From Dyadobacter sp. UC 10 (GTDB lineage Bacteria > Bacteroidota > Bacteroidia > Cytophagales > Spirosomataceae), in assembly GCF_008369915.1 (NCBI RefSeq), contig NZ_VSRN01000001.1:2264001-2328000 (forward strand): 64,000 bases of DNA, read 5' to 3'. Positions 9,258-17,345 of this stretch are shown in pieces. Within the stretch, counting starts at the first letter, position 1, and the number at the start of each line of letters is the position of its first letter. The translations under genes were made by a program, and so were the position numbers. The notes below the pieces were generated by a model. That model was given only the letters and a program-made list of their open reading frames with translations, was not told the DNA's origin and searched no databases.

Positions 9258-9302
9258 AAGAGGGTGCAACGACCAGCCAGCTGCGTTTGTACCCTCTTTC
9301 TT
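9258..9302. terminator. Bidirectional terminator between NIPSNAP gene and murQ
   Basis: AAGAGGGT (9258-9265) pairs with ACCCTCTT (9291-9298); extra partial pairing (GCAACG with CGTTTGT) extends the stem. A T-rich stretch follows on the plus strand. It separates two convergent genes. Confidence 0.7.
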
Positions 9303-9314
9303 ATTTTAGATAAA

Positions 9315-10118
9315 TCAACTTTTCACTGCATTGATCACCGCACGCACGCTACCGTGCTCACTGAGAAGTGATTCCGCTTCATCGGCAGAAATATTCAATT
9401 CCTCCATGATCATTCTGACTGCCCTATCGACCAGTTTTTCATTGGTAAGTTGCATATCTACCATTTTATTTCCCTTCACCTTTCCCAGCCGGATCATCAC
9501 AGCCGTCGATATCATGTTCAGTGCCAGTTTCTGAGCAGTACCGGATTTCATGCGGGTACTACCCGTCAAAAACTCCGGGCCGACTACGATCTCGACAGGA
9601 AATTCTGCTGCACTTGCCACCTTTGAGCCTGCGTTGCAAACGACGCATCCAGTCAGCAAACCTGCGCTGCGGGCCGCGTTCAATCCACCAATTACATAGG
9701 GCGTGCGTCCGGAAGCAGCAATACCAATAAGGGTATCGTTTTTGCCGGGCTCATATTCCGCCATATCGATCCAGGCTTGTTCACTATCATCTTCCGCGTT
9801 TTCCACAGCTTTACGGATCGCTTTGTCACCTCCTGCTATAATGCCAACTACCAAATCAAATGGTACGCCGAAAGTAGGGGGACATTCCGATGCATCTACC
9901 ACACCAAGCCTGCCGCTGGTACCGGCTCCTATATAAAATAGCCGGCCTCCCGCCTTCATTCTCGGAACGATCTGTTCGACGAGTGCTTCGATCTGCGGAA
10001 TAGCCTTTTGAACAGCAAGAGGGACGGTCTGATCTTCTGCATTGATAGAGGTCAGCAATTCGTTGACACTCATTTTTTCGAGATCATTATAATAAGACGA
10101 AGATTCGGTAGTAAGCAT
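9315..10118 (-). CDS. murQ: N-acetylmuramic acid 6-phosphate etherase
   Basis: This 267-residue SIS-domain enzyme should cleave the lactyl ether of MurNAc-6-phosphate to GlcNAc-6-phosphate and D-lactate in cell-wall recycling. Motifs: NAEDQTVPLAV near the N-terminus, the sugar-phosphate loop GAGTSGRLGVVDASECPPTFG, GIIAGG, GIAASGRTPYV, and GSTRMKSGTAQKLALNM followed by the C-terminal helical part NEKLVDRAVRMI. It is somewhat shorter than the roughly 300-residue E. coli enzyme, mainly at the C-terminus. No MurNAc kinase or transporter gene is adjacent. A minus-strand -7 type box (CAAAATTA on the plus strand, 10141-10148) lies about 23 bp upstream of the start. Confidence 0.95.
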   Translation of the reverse strand: MLTTESSSYYNDLEKMSVNELLTSINAEDQTVPLAVQKAIPQIEALVEQIVPRMKAGGRLFYIGAGTSGRLGVVDASECPPTFGVPFDLVVGIIAGGDKAIRKAVENAEDDSEQAWIDMAEYEPGKNDTLIGIAASGRTPYVIGGLNAARSAGLLTGCVVCNAGSKVASAAEFPVEIVVGPEFLTGSTRMKSGTAQKLALNMISTAVMIRLGKVKGNKMVDMQLTNEKLVDRAVRMIMEELNISADEAESLLSEHGSVRAVINAVKS

Positions 10119-10140
10119 TTGCGGTGCGATTCGTGAATTT

Positions 10141-10148
10141 CAAAATTA
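10141..10148 (-). promoter_or_regulatory. Candidate -7 promoter box of murQ
   Basis: CAAAATTA on the plus strand is the reverse complement of TAnnTTTG, 23 bp upstream of the murQ ATG. No TTTG is seen at the -33 spacing, so this is a partial match. Confidence 0.35.
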
Positions 10149-10227
10149 AATGTTTTCCGTATAGGATGCTTTTGCTTTAAGAAATTTGGTATTAAATAAA
10201 GATTATAGACAAAAAATCAACTTAATA

Positions 10228-10259
10228 TTTGGAAAATAAAAAGATACCCCGCTAATTTG
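10228..10259 (+). promoter_or_regulatory. Candidate promoter of the ilv operon
   Basis: TTTG (10228-10231) is followed after 21 bp by TAATTTG (10253-10259), close to the Bacteroidota -33 TTTG / -7 TAnnTTTG pair but one base short in the -7 element. Transcription would begin near 10263-10266, about 45 nt upstream of the leader-peptide ATG, which fits a leader-controlled operon. Confidence 0.5.
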
Positions 10260-10264
10260 TGACA

Positions 10265-10299
10265 TCAAGTTATAAATAGCGAAATTTCGCTGCACTTGA
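10265..10299 (+). promoter_or_regulatory. Nested inverted repeat in the ilv 5' leader
   Basis: TCAAGT (10265-10270) and ACTTGA (10294-10299) flank the perfect 12-nt palindrome GCGAAATTTCGC (10279-10290). In RNA this could fold as a hairpin at the very 5' end of the transcript; in DNA it could be an operator. Nothing in the sequence decides between these. Confidence 0.4.
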
Positions 10300-10309
10300 A
10301 AAATACGCT

Positions 10310-10363
10310 ATGAATCAGTATCTAATCATCCTAGTTCTTCAAATCGTCACGCCCGGTGCGTGA
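10310..10363 (+). CDS. ilv leader peptide (attenuator peptide)
   Basis: An ATG at 10310 opens a 17-codon frame ending in TGA at 10361-10363 that encodes MNQYLIILVLQIVTPGA. Eight of the nine residues from 5 to 13 are Leu, Ile or Val (codons CTA ATC ATC CTA GTT CTT CAA ATC GTC). It sits 79 nt upstream of the ilvD ATG and directly before a set of mutually exclusive hairpins, the arrangement expected for ribosome-mediated attenuation as in enterobacterial ilv and leu leaders. Its product need have no function after translation; the position of the ribosome on these codons is the signal. No Shine-Dalgarno sequence is visible, which is normal in this phylum. The assignment rests on composition and position, not on homology. 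Confidence 0.85.
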   Translation: MNQYLIILVLQIVTPGA

Positions 10364-10426
10364 GTGAGGGCAGGCTATAACATTTTGGCACCTCACTCAC
10401 AACAAAGAGCGAGGTGCTTTTTATTT
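10347..10426 (+). promoter_or_regulatory. Transcription attenuator of the ilv operon (pause hairpin, antiterminator, terminator)
   Basis: Three alternative structures can be drawn. Segment 1:2, TCACGC (10347-10352) with GCGTGA (10358-10363), is a pause hairpin lying over the last leader codons and the stop. Segment 2:3, GTGAGTGAGG (10360-10369) with CCTCACTCAC (10391-10400), is a perfect 10-bp antiterminator. Segment 3:4, GCACCTCACTC (10388-10398) with GAGCGAGGTGC (10407-10417) with one mismatch, is a terminator followed by TTTTTATTT. A ribosome stalled on the Leu/Ile/Val codons would cover segment 1 and free segment 2 to pair with 3, allowing read-through. A ribosome reaching the TGA at 10361 would cover segment 2 and let the terminator form. 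Confidence 0.85.
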
Positions 10427-10441
10427 AATACAACATTCACC

Positions 10442-12124
10442 ATGTCTGAACTGAACAAATTTTCCAAAACCCTGACCCAGGAAGTCACGAACCCAGCCGC
10501 GCAGGCAATGCTTTACGGAATTGGCCTGAAAGAAGAAGATTTTGCTAAACCACAAATCGGAATTGCAAGTACCGGATACGAGGGAAATCCATGCAATATG
10601 CATTTAAATGGATTATCTGTATACGTAAAGCAGGGTGTTACAGCCAATGATATGGTCGGTCTGATCTTTAATACGATTGGCGTGTCCGATGGTATGACCA
10701 ATGGTAATGATGGTATGCAGTACTCCTTGCCGAGTCGGGATATTATCGCAGATTCCATTGAAACCGTAGTTTCCGCGCAATGGTACGATGGTGTGATTGC
10801 AGTGGTAGGCTGTGACAAAAATATGCCTGGCGCAATCATGGCAATGGCCCGTTTGGACCGGCCTGCGATCATGGTATATGGTGGAACAATCCGTTCAGGA
10901 CATTATAAGGGCCAAAAACTGGATATCGTTTCAGCCTTTGAAGCATTGGGTAAGAAGTTTGCAAACAACATCTCAGACGAAGATTTTAAAGGTGTAATTC
11001 AAAATTCGATCCCCGGACAAGGTGCCTGCGGCGGGATGTACACAGCTAACACAATGGCTGCATCTATCGAAGCAATGGGATTAAGCCTCCCATTCAGCAG
11101 CTCTTACCCTGCAACGCACGAAGGCAAGCAGGAAGAATGCAAGAAGATTGGGGCTGCGATGAAGAAATTACTCGAATTGAATATTACCCCGAAAGAAATT
11201 ATTACCAAAAAATCGCTTGAAAACGCATTAACAGTAGTAATGGCACTTGGCGGCTCTACAAATGCTGCCCTGCATTACCTGGCTATTGCACGTTCAGCAG
11301 GCCTTTGGCTTACTTTGAACGATATTCAGGAAATATCTGACAGAACGCCGTTTATTGCCGATTTGAAACCAAGCGGCAAGTACTATATGGAGGATATCCT
11401 GGCCATCGGCGGGGTACCGGCTGTGACTAAATATCTGTATTCAAAAGGTTTGATCCATGGTGATTGCATGACTGTTACAGGGAAGACTGTGGCGGAAAAC
11501 CTTGCAGAAGCTCCTGATCTTGACTTTGATTCGCAAAAAATGATATTCCCTATCGAGAATGCGATCAAGCCAAGCGGACATATTCAGATTATGTACGGAA
11601 ACCTCGCTCCGACCGGCGCAGTTGCAAAAATCACCGGGAAAGAAGGGTTGACCTTTGATGGAGAGGCGAAAGTTTGTGAGCACGAGTCGGAGATCATTAC
11701 GATGCTTGCAAACCATGAAATTAAGCCTGGGCACGTGGTGGTAATCCGCAATGCGGGCCCAAAAGGCGGACCGGGTATGTCGGAAATGCTGAAACCTACA
11801 TCTGCGGTGATGGGAGCCGGATTGGGAGATAAAATCGCATTGATTACCGACGGACGTTTTTCAGGTGGTACGCACGGATTTGTGGTGGGGCACATTACAC
11901 CGGAAGCTTTCGACGGCGGACCGATTGCACTGGTGAAAGACGGTGACCGCATTACAATAGATGCCAATACCCGTGAGCTGACCCTGCATATTTCCGATGA
12001 GGAAATGGCAGCCCGCAAAGCAGAATGGGTTCAGCCTGCGCCGAAATTTACGAAAGGAATGCTGGGAAGATACATCCGTACCGTGAAATCAGCCAGTGAA
12101 GGTTGTGTAACCGACGAGGCGTAA
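10442..12124 (+). CDS. ilvD: Dihydroxy-acid dehydratase
   Basis: The enzyme dehydrates 2,3-dihydroxy-isovalerate and dihydroxy-methylvalerate to the 2-oxo acids of valine and isoleucine synthesis. The ATG at 10442 gives 560 residues; an in-frame GTG at 10364 would add 26 residues but lies inside the attenuator, so I reject it. Iron-sulfur ligand cysteines are visible in [25 protein letters not shown] and [14 protein letters not shown]. The IlvD/Edd family signatures [16 protein letters not shown] and [17 protein letters not shown] are intact, as is the C-terminal [19 protein letters not shown] block. It is the first gene of ilvD-ilvB-ilvN-ilvC(-ilvA), 43 bp before ilvB, and should be controlled by the leader attenuator. 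Confidence 0.97.
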   Translation: MSELNKFSKTLTQEVTNPAAQAMLYGIGLKEEDFAKPQIGIASTGYEGNPCNMHLNGLSVYVKQGVTANDMVGLIFNTIGVSDGMTNGNDGMQYSLPSRDIIADSIETVVSAQWYDGVIAVVGCDKNMPGAIMAMARLDRPAIMVYGGTIRSGHYKGQKLDIVSAFEALGKKFANNISDEDFKGVIQNSIPGQGACGGMYTANTMAASIEAMGLSLPFSSSYPATHEGKQEECKKIGAAMKKLLELNITPKEIITKKSLENALTVVMALGGSTNAALHYLAIARSAGLWLTLNDIQEISDRTPFIADLKPSGKYYMEDILAIGGVPAVTKYLYSKGLIHGDCMTVTGKTVAENLAEAPDLDFDSQKMIFPIENAIKPSGHIQIMYGNLAPTGAVAKITGKEGLTFDGEAKVCEHESEIITMLANHEIKPGHVVVIRNAGPKGGPGMSEMLKPTSAVMGAGLGDKIALITDGRFSGGTHGFVVGHITPEAFDGGPIALVKDGDRITIDANTRELTLHISDEEMAARKAEWVQPAPKFTKGMLGRYIRTVKSASEGCVTDEA

Positions 12125-12167
12125 TAATTGAGCTTGAAAATTCGTCAGACAAATAAATAGAGGAGTC

Positions 12168-13928
12168 ATGGAATTTAATGAAAATCAAACTGAGACAGTA
12201 CAAGTTGCCGAAACGGTAGCGGCTGTCGCCAAACCGGAGCTGGTCAACGGATCTCATGCGGTCATCAGGTCATTGATTGAGGAGGGCGTGGAAACTATTT
12301 TCGGCTATCCTGGCGGCGCTATTATGCCCGTCTATGACGCGATTTATGACTATCAGGACCAAATCGACCACATTCTCGTACGCCACGAGCAAGGCGCCGC
12401 GCATGCGGCGGAAGGTTATGCCCGGGTAAGCGGAAAAGTGGGGGTATGCCTGGTAACATCCGGGCCAGGTGCGACTAATCTCGTAACCGGTATTGCCGAC
12501 GCAATTATCGATTCGACGCCGCTTGTATGTGTCGTCGGTCAGGTTGCCTCGCATTTGCTTGGTACTGACGCATTTCAGGAAACGGATGTGATCGGAATTA
12601 CGATACCCATTACGAAGTGGAATTATCAGATCACCCGCGCCGATGAAGTTCCGGAAATAATGGCAAAGGCATTTTATATTGCCAGGTCAGGTCGTCCCGG
12701 ACCTGTTTTAATCGACATTACAAAAAATGCGCAGAACGAGCTGATGTCGAAAGAGTTTTTATATAAAAAATGTGAAAACCTGATCAGTTACCGTCCTCGC
12801 CTTGCGCCAAAAACGGAGCAGGTCGAGGCAGCTGCAAAATTAATCAACGAAGCCAAAAAGCCATTTATATTCGTTGGCCACGGTGTAAGGATCTCCCATG
12901 CCGAAAGCGAGTTGCTGCAATTCATTGAAAAAACAGATATCCCTGCAGCCTCCACATTGCTCGGCCTCTCTTCTGTTTCCGTAGATCACCCGAATTACGT
13001 GGGTTGGCTGGGAATGCACGGGAATTATGGTACCAATGTGCTGACCAACCAATGCGACCTGATCATTGCAATCGGAATGCGTTTTGACGACCGGGTTACC
13101 GGCGACGTGAACCGCTATGCAAAACAGGCAAAAGTTGTCCATATCGAAATTGACCCGGCTGAAATCGGTAAAATTGTGAAAGCCGACGCTCCTGTTGTAG
13201 GTGACGCGAAGCTGGCGCTTGAATTATTGCTTCCGCTGGTTAAGGAAAACAATCACAAAGAATGGATTGCTGAATTCAAGAAATTTGATGCGATTGAAGA
13301 TGAGAAAATCACGCAGCCTGAACTTGCTCCAACCACGGAGAAAATCAAAATGGCCGAGGTGATCCGAACTTTATCTGATAAAACAAAAGGCGAAGCAGTG
13401 GTTTTGGCCGATGTAGGCCAGCATCAAATGATGACCGCACGTTATTATCAATTCAAAAAACCTAATTCCTTCATTACCTCGGGCGGTTTGGGAACAATGG
13501 GTTATGCATTGCCGGCTGCATTCGGCGCGAAAGTGGGCGCTCCTGATCGGGAGGTCGTTGCATTTATCGGTGATGGTTGTTTTCAAATGACAATCCAGGA
13601 ATTGGGTACTATCGCACAAAGCGGGCTTCCTGTTAAGATCATTATCTTAAATAATAACTTCCTTGGAATGGTGCGCCAGTGGCAGCAGCTTTTCCACCAG
13701 AAGAGATATTCGTTTGTAGAGCTTCAAAACCCTGATTTTATCACCATAGGTAAAGGTTTTGGTATTGACGGACATACCTGCTCGGCGCGTGAAGATCTGA
13801 ATGCTTCTCTCGACAAAATGCTGGCTTCCGACAAACCTTACCTGCTAGAGGTGATTGTGGAAAAAGAAGAAAACGTATTCCCGATGGTCCCTACCGGTGC
13901 TTGCGTGGCGGATATCAGATTAGAATGA
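12168..13928 (+). CDS. ilvB: Acetolactate synthase large subunit
   Basis: This 586-residue thiamine-diphosphate enzyme condenses pyruvate with pyruvate or 2-oxobutanoate to form acetolactate or acetohydroxybutyrate. The N-terminal pyrimidine-binding domain has IFGYPGGAIMPVYDA, RHEQGAAHAAEGYAR with the catalytic glutamate, and TSGPGATNLVTGIADA. The central FAD-binding-like domain includes GWLGMHGNYGTN and AIGMRFDDRVTG. The C-terminal domain carries the thiamine diphosphate motif GDGCFQMTIQELGTI...ILNNNFLGMVRQWQ. The first 25 residues form a non-conserved extension. The small subunit gene follows after 19 bp. Confidence 0.97.
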   Translation: MEFNENQTETVQVAETVAAVAKPELVNGSHAVIRSLIEEGVETIFGYPGGAIMPVYDAIYDYQDQIDHILVRHEQGAAHAAEGYARVSGKVGVCLVTSGPGATNLVTGIADAIIDSTPLVCVVGQVASHLLGTDAFQETDVIGITIPITKWNYQITRADEVPEIMAKAFYIARSGRPGPVLIDITKNAQNELMSKEFLYKKCENLISYRPRLAPKTEQVEAAAKLINEAKKPFIFVGHGVRISHAESELLQFIEKTDIPAASTLLGLSSVSVDHPNYVGWLGMHGNYGTNVLTNQCDLIIAIGMRFDDRVTGDVNRYAKQAKVVHIEIDPAEIGKIVKADAPVVGDAKLALELLLPLVKENNHKEWIAEFKKFDAIEDEKITQPELAPTTEKIKMAEVIRTLSDKTKGEAVVLADVGQHQMMTARYYQFKKPNSFITSGGLGTMGYALPAAFGAKVGAPDREVVAFIGDGCFQMTIQELGTIAQSGLPVKIIILNNNFLGMVRQWQQLFHQKRYSFVELQNPDFITIGKGFGIDGHTCSAREDLNASLDKMLASDKPYLLEVIVEKEENVFPMVPTGACVADIRLE

Positions 13929-13947
13929 CATTGAAATTATCGCAATT

Positions 13948-14481
13948 ATGACAACATACACCATTTGTGTCTTCACGGAAAATACGATCGGTATTCTGAA
14001 TAAGATTACCACGATCCTGACACGCAGACGGATCAATATCGAAAGCCTCACCGTTTCTGAAACCGAACGTAAGGGTATTTCACGCTTTACCATCGTCATT
14101 CGACATGATTCCCGGGAAGCCGTTGAAAAACTGGTTCGCCAGATCCGTAAAGTAATAGAAGTACTGGCGGTTTTCGGATATTTGAACGATGATATTGCTT
14201 ACAATGAAATAGCTTTGTTCAAGGTTTCTACCCCGATTGGAGCAAAACCAATTGATATAGAGACAATTAACAAGGTTTACAAAGCGTGGGTAGTTTACTG
14301 GCACCTTACCTATGTGATCATCCAGAAAACAGGTACAGAGGAAGAGATCTTTGAGTTTTTTGATTATATCAAACCGCACGAAATCCTTGAATTTGTAAGA
14401 TCAGGCAGAGTGGCAGTGAGCAAATCGCCGCAGACTTTGGTTGATTACCTTCCGGAAGCTGAGTGGGAATATTACCAATAG
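13948..14481 (+). CDS. ilvN: Acetolactate synthase small (regulatory) subunit
   Basis: This 177-residue protein starts with an ACT domain (YTICVFTENTIGILNKITTILTRRRINIESLTVS), the site where valine normally binds for feedback inhibition, and ends with the C-terminal ALS_ss_C-type domain seen in long IlvH-like subunits. It should bind IlvB, stimulate its activity and confer end-product control. Length fits the IlvH type (about 160-180 residues) rather than the short E. coli IlvN. It lies 19 bp after ilvB and 59 bp before ilvC in the same operon, so enzyme-level feedback here would act alongside the transcriptional attenuator. Confidence 0.94.
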   Translation: MTTYTICVFTENTIGILNKITTILTRRRINIESLTVSETERKGISRFTIVIRHDSREAVEKLVRQIRKVIEVLAVFGYLNDDIAYNEIALFKVSTPIGAKPIDIETINKVYKAWVVYWHLTYVIIQKTGTEEEIFEFFDYIKPHEILEFVRSGRVAVSKSPQTLVDYLPEAEWEYYQ

Positions 14482-14540
14482 CATTACCTCTGAATAACTA
14501 TCCTTTTAAAATCGTAATAAATCAATTTAACCAATAATCA

Positions 14541-15587
14541 ATGGCAAAATTAAATTTCGGCGGGGTCGAAGAAGAAGTAGTAACCCGTGAAGAATTTCCT
14601 CTTGAAAAAGCGCGTGAAGTACTTTCATCTGAAACAATAGCTGTAATCGGTTACGGCGTACAAGGCCCGGGCCAAAGCCTGAACATGCGTGACAATGGTT
14701 TTAATGTAATCGTTGGTCAGCGCCAGGGTGGTAAGTCCTGGGACAAAGCTGTTGCTGACGGCTGGGTGCCAGGAGAAACACTTTTTGATATCGAAGAAGC
14801 ACTTTCAAAAGGGACTATCATCTGCTATTTGCTTTCTGACGCCGCTCAGATTGAACTTTGGCCAACTGTTAAAAAACACCTTACTGCCGGAAAATCACTG
14901 TATTTCTCACACGGTTTTGGTGTTACTTACAAAGACCAGACTGGTATTATCCCTCCTGCTGACGTGGATGTTTACCTTGTTGCTCCGAAAGGATCAGGTA
15001 CTTCACTTCGCCGCATGTTCGTAGAAGGAAAAGGCTTGAACTCTTCTTTCGCGATCTTCCAGGATGCAACCGGCAAAGCGCGTGAAAAATGTATCGCAAT
15101 GGGTATCGGTGTAGGTTCAGGCTATTTGTTTGAAACTGATTTCTACCGTGAAGTAACGTCTGACCTAACTGGCGAACGTGGAACTTTGATGGGCGCGATC
15201 CAGGGAATTTTTGCTGCACAGTATGAAGTATTGCGTTCAAACGGACATACTCCTTCCGAGGCATTCAACGAAACAGTGGAAGAACTGACGCAATCTTTGA
15301 TGCCGCTGGTTGCTGAAAATGGTATGGACTGGATGTACGCAAACTGCTCTACTACTGCTCAGCGCGGTGCTTTGGACTGGTGGAAACCTTTCCGTGACGC
15401 TACCAAGCCTGTTTTCGAGCAACTTTACAATTCGGTAAAAAGCGGCGAGCAAGCTAATATTTCGATCACACGTAACTCACAGCCTGACTACCGCGTGAAA
15501 CTGGAAGAAGAATTGGCAGAACTTCGCGAATCTGAAATGTGGAAAGCCGGCAAAACTGTCCGCAGCCTGCGCCCAGAAAACAACTAA
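14541..15587 (+). CDS. ilvC: Ketol-acid reductoisomerase, class I (short form)
   Basis: The 348-residue enzyme isomerises and reduces acetolactate or acetohydroxybutyrate to the dihydroxy acids used by IlvD. The Rossmann motif GYGVQGPGQSLNMRDNG lies near residues 38-54, followed by the cofactor-specificity loop VGQRQGGKSWDKA, whose arginine and serine suggest NADPH. Metal-binding acidic residues are visible in SDLTGERGTLMGAIQG and in the C-terminal knotted domain (NETVEELTQSLMPLV). Length matches class I enzymes. Codon choice looks typical of a highly expressed gene (many GAA, CGT and CGC codons). It is the last ilv gene before an intergenic repeat and terminator. Confidence 0.96.
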   Translation: MAKLNFGGVEEEVVTREEFPLEKAREVLSSETIAVIGYGVQGPGQSLNMRDNGFNVIVGQRQGGKSWDKAVADGWVPGETLFDIEEALSKGTIICYLLSDAAQIELWPTVKKHLTAGKSLYFSHGFGVTYKDQTGIIPPADVDVYLVAPKGSGTSLRRMFVEGKGLNSSFAIFQDATGKAREKCIAMGIGVGSGYLFETDFYREVTSDLTGERGTLMGAIQGIFAAQYEVLRSNGHTPSEAFNETVEELTQSLMPLVAENGMDWMYANCSTTAQRGALDWWKPFRDATKPVFEQLYNSVKSGEQANISITRNSQPDYRVKLEEELAELRESEMWKAGKTVRSLRPENN

Positions 15588-15600
15588 AAAAATTATCTTG

Positions 15601-15668
15601 GACCGCCGGCTGAAGCCGACGTCAATTAATAAAGCAATATTCAATTACCGTTGGCAGAAGCCAACGGT
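15601..15668 (+). repeat. REP-like pair of palindromic units between ilvC and ilvA
   Basis: Two palindromic units share a GGC-(t/a)GAA-GCC core. ACCGTTGGC (15647-15655) and GCCAACGGT (15660-15668) form a perfect 9-bp hairpin with loop AGAA. The upstream unit at 15601-15623 (GCCGGC, TGAA, GCCGAC) is imperfect. A 23-nt A/T-rich spacer separates them. This resembles REP/BIME elements that I recall as dispersed in many Bacteroidota genomes. No second copy is seen in this window. Confidence 0.55.
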
Positions 15669-15680
15669 TTTGACTAAAAC

Positions 15681-15713
15681 AAGAGCTTTGCAATTTGCGA
15701 AGCTCTTTTCTTT
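15681..15713 (+). terminator. Terminator-like hairpin just upstream of ilvA
   Basis: AAGAGCTT (15681-15688) pairs with AAGCTCTT (15700-15707). Inner bases TGC/GCG extend the stem to about 11 bp around loop AATTT. TTTTCTTT follows, and the ilvA ATG begins only 8 nt after that. It could end the ilvDBNC transcript or act as a conditional terminator for ilvA; no leader peptide is visible here. Confidence 0.65.
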
Positions 15714-15720
15714 ACAAGCA

Positions 15721-16977
15721 ATGGAAACAGTGCATTCGACTCCTACACTAGACAATATATTTCTCGCTGCCGAACGGTTGCGAGGAATTATTAACCATAC
15801 CCCGATATTGTACAATGCGCATTTGTCAGAGCAGTATAATGCGAATATTTATCTCAAAAGAGAAGATCTGCAAACTGTAAGATCTTATAAAATTCGCGGC
15901 GCATATAATAAAATGGCAAGCTTGTCTCCAGCTGAGCTGGCGAACGGGATTGTGTGCGCAAGTGCTGGCAATCATGCGCAGGGAGTAGCTTATGCTTGTC
16001 GGCAAATGGAAGTGAAGGGTGCGATTTTCATGCCTACTACCACGCCTGCCCAGAAAGTGAAACAGGTAAGGCTTTTTGGTAAAGAATGGATTGAAATTCA
16101 TCTTGTAGGAGATACTTACGATGACGCATATTACGCTTCGAAGGAATATCAGACCACAAACAATGCCGTTTTTGTGCATCCTTTTGACGATTTACAGGTA
16201 ATAGAAGGGCAAGGCACTGTGGGTCTGGAGATTTTTAAGGACGCGGATTTTAAGATCGATTTTATGTTAATGGCGATCGGCGGCGGCGGTTTGGCATCAG
16301 GTATCTCTACGGTTTTTAAACAGTTATCCCCCAAAACACAGCTGATCGGCGTAGAGCCGGAAGGTTCTCCCACGATGAGAAGATCCGTTGATGAGGGGAA
16401 GGTTATTACATTGGATCACATTGACAAGTTTGTAGACGGCGCAGCTGTTCGCAGAGCCGGGAATATAACTTTTGAAATTTGCCAAAAAAGCCTGGATAAA
16501 ATCCTATTGATTCCCGAGGGGAAGGTGTGCTCTACTATATTACAGCTTTATAATGAAGAGGCAATTGTAGCCGAACCAGCCGGCGCACTTACGGTTTCGG
16601 CACTGGATTTTATGAAAGACGAAATCAAAGGTAAGAACGTGGTTGTGCTGATCAGCGGTGGCAATAATGATATTACCCGAACCGAGGAGATCAAGGAAAG
16701 ATCACTGTTATACGAAGGGTTGAAGCATTACTTCATAATTCGATTTCCGCAACGTTCGGGCGCTTTTCGGGAATTTTTGAATGTTTTGGGGCCAAATGAT
16801 GATATTGCAAGGTTTGAATATGTAAAAAAAACAAACCGTGAGCAGGGGCCAGCGTTGGTAGGCATCGAACTTAAAAACCGCGAAGATTTCGCTCCCCTGA
16901 TAGAGCGGATGGATGAGAACAGGGTTGTATATGAGTACCTTAACGACCAGCCGGATTTGTTTCAGTTTATGGTTTGA
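15721..16977 (+). CDS. ilvA: Threonine ammonia-lyase (threonine deaminase), short regulatory form
   Basis: This PLP enzyme converts threonine to 2-oxobutanoate and ammonia, the entry step to isoleucine. The ATG at 15721 gives 418 residues; the open frame extends upstream through the REP-like repeat to a TTG at 15598, which I reject. PLP-lysine motif YLKREDLQTVRSYKIRGAYNKM, the SAGNHAQGVAYACR loop and the glycine-rich IGGGGLASGIS phosphate-binding loop are intact. The C-terminal roughly 85 residues (YFIIRFPQRSGAFREFLNVLG) form a single ACT-like regulatory domain, so it matches the short IlvA form rather than the two-domain E. coli enzyme. It is in the ilv cluster but is separated from ilvC by 133 bp containing a hairpin terminator. 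Confidence 0.95.
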   Translation: METVHSTPTLDNIFLAAERLRGIINHTPILYNAHLSEQYNANIYLKREDLQTVRSYKIRGAYNKMASLSPAELANGIVCASAGNHAQGVAYACRQMEVKGAIFMPTTTPAQKVKQVRLFGKEWIEIHLVGDTYDDAYYASKEYQTTNNAVFVHPFDDLQVIEGQGTVGLEIFKDADFKIDFMLMAIGGGGLASGISTVFKQLSPKTQLIGVEPEGSPTMRRSVDEGKVITLDHIDKFVDGAAVRRAGNITFEICQKSLDKILLIPEGKVCSTILQLYNEEAIVAEPAGALTVSALDFMKDEIKGKNVVVLISGGNNDITRTEEIKERSLLYEGLKHYFIIRFPQRSGAFREFLNVLGPNDDIARFEYVKKTNREQGPALVGIELKNREDFAPLIERMDENRVVYEYLNDQPDLFQFMV

Positions 16978-17033
16978 ATTGGTTAATGCATATCTTAGTT
17001 ATTCAAATAATGCGTTTGTAACCACTTTTAATC

Positions 17034-17345
17034 ATGGCCGTTCAAAACAAGCAGGAAGTTTTACAACTTATTCAACACCATAAACCTGCTATCCAGCGTT
17101 TGGGCGCTGAACGTCTTGGACTCTTTGGATCTTTCGTTCGCGAAGAGCAGAAAGATGAAAGCGATGTGGATCTCGTCGTAGAATTTATTGAAGGCAAGAA
17201 AACCTTTCGGAATTTCATGAATTTGGCTGACTATCTTGAAGCTATCTTTAACAGAAAGGTAGAGTTGGTAACATGGCAATCGCTGGCATCTTTCGTCCAG
17301 CGGAATGTTAAAGAAGAAATTGAATATGTCACCATCACTGATTGA
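17034..17345 (+). CDS. mntA: MntA-like nucleotidyltransferase antitoxin
   Basis: This 103-residue minimal nucleotidyltransferase has an exact G-S-x10-D-x-D catalytic motif: G32-S33, ten residues, then D44-V45-D46 (GSFVREEQKDESDVD). The following FIEGKKTFRNFMNLADYLEAIF matches MntA/MNT proteins of HEPN-MNT modules. In the characterised Shewanella system MntA inactivates the HepT toxin by adding AMP to the tyrosine of its RX4HXY motif. The hepT gene overlaps it by 20 bp, so the two are translationally linked. It follows ilvA by 56 bp with no terminator seen. Confidence 0.9.
   Translation: MAVQNKQEVLQLIQHHKPAIQRLGAERLGLFGSFVREEQKDESDVDLVVEFIEGKKTFRNFMNLADYLEAIFNRKVELVTWQSLASFVQRNVKEEIEYVTITD

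Noticed and set aside
10364..10441. In-frame GTG start 26 codons upstream of ilvD
   Set aside because: It lies within the attenuator hairpins, has no family conservation, and the ATG at 10442 starts the normal IlvD N-terminus.
15598..15720. Extended N-terminus of ilvA from a TTG
   Set aside because: The added 41 residues are encoded by the REP-like repeat and terminator hairpin and do not match threonine deaminases; ATG 15721 is the proper start.
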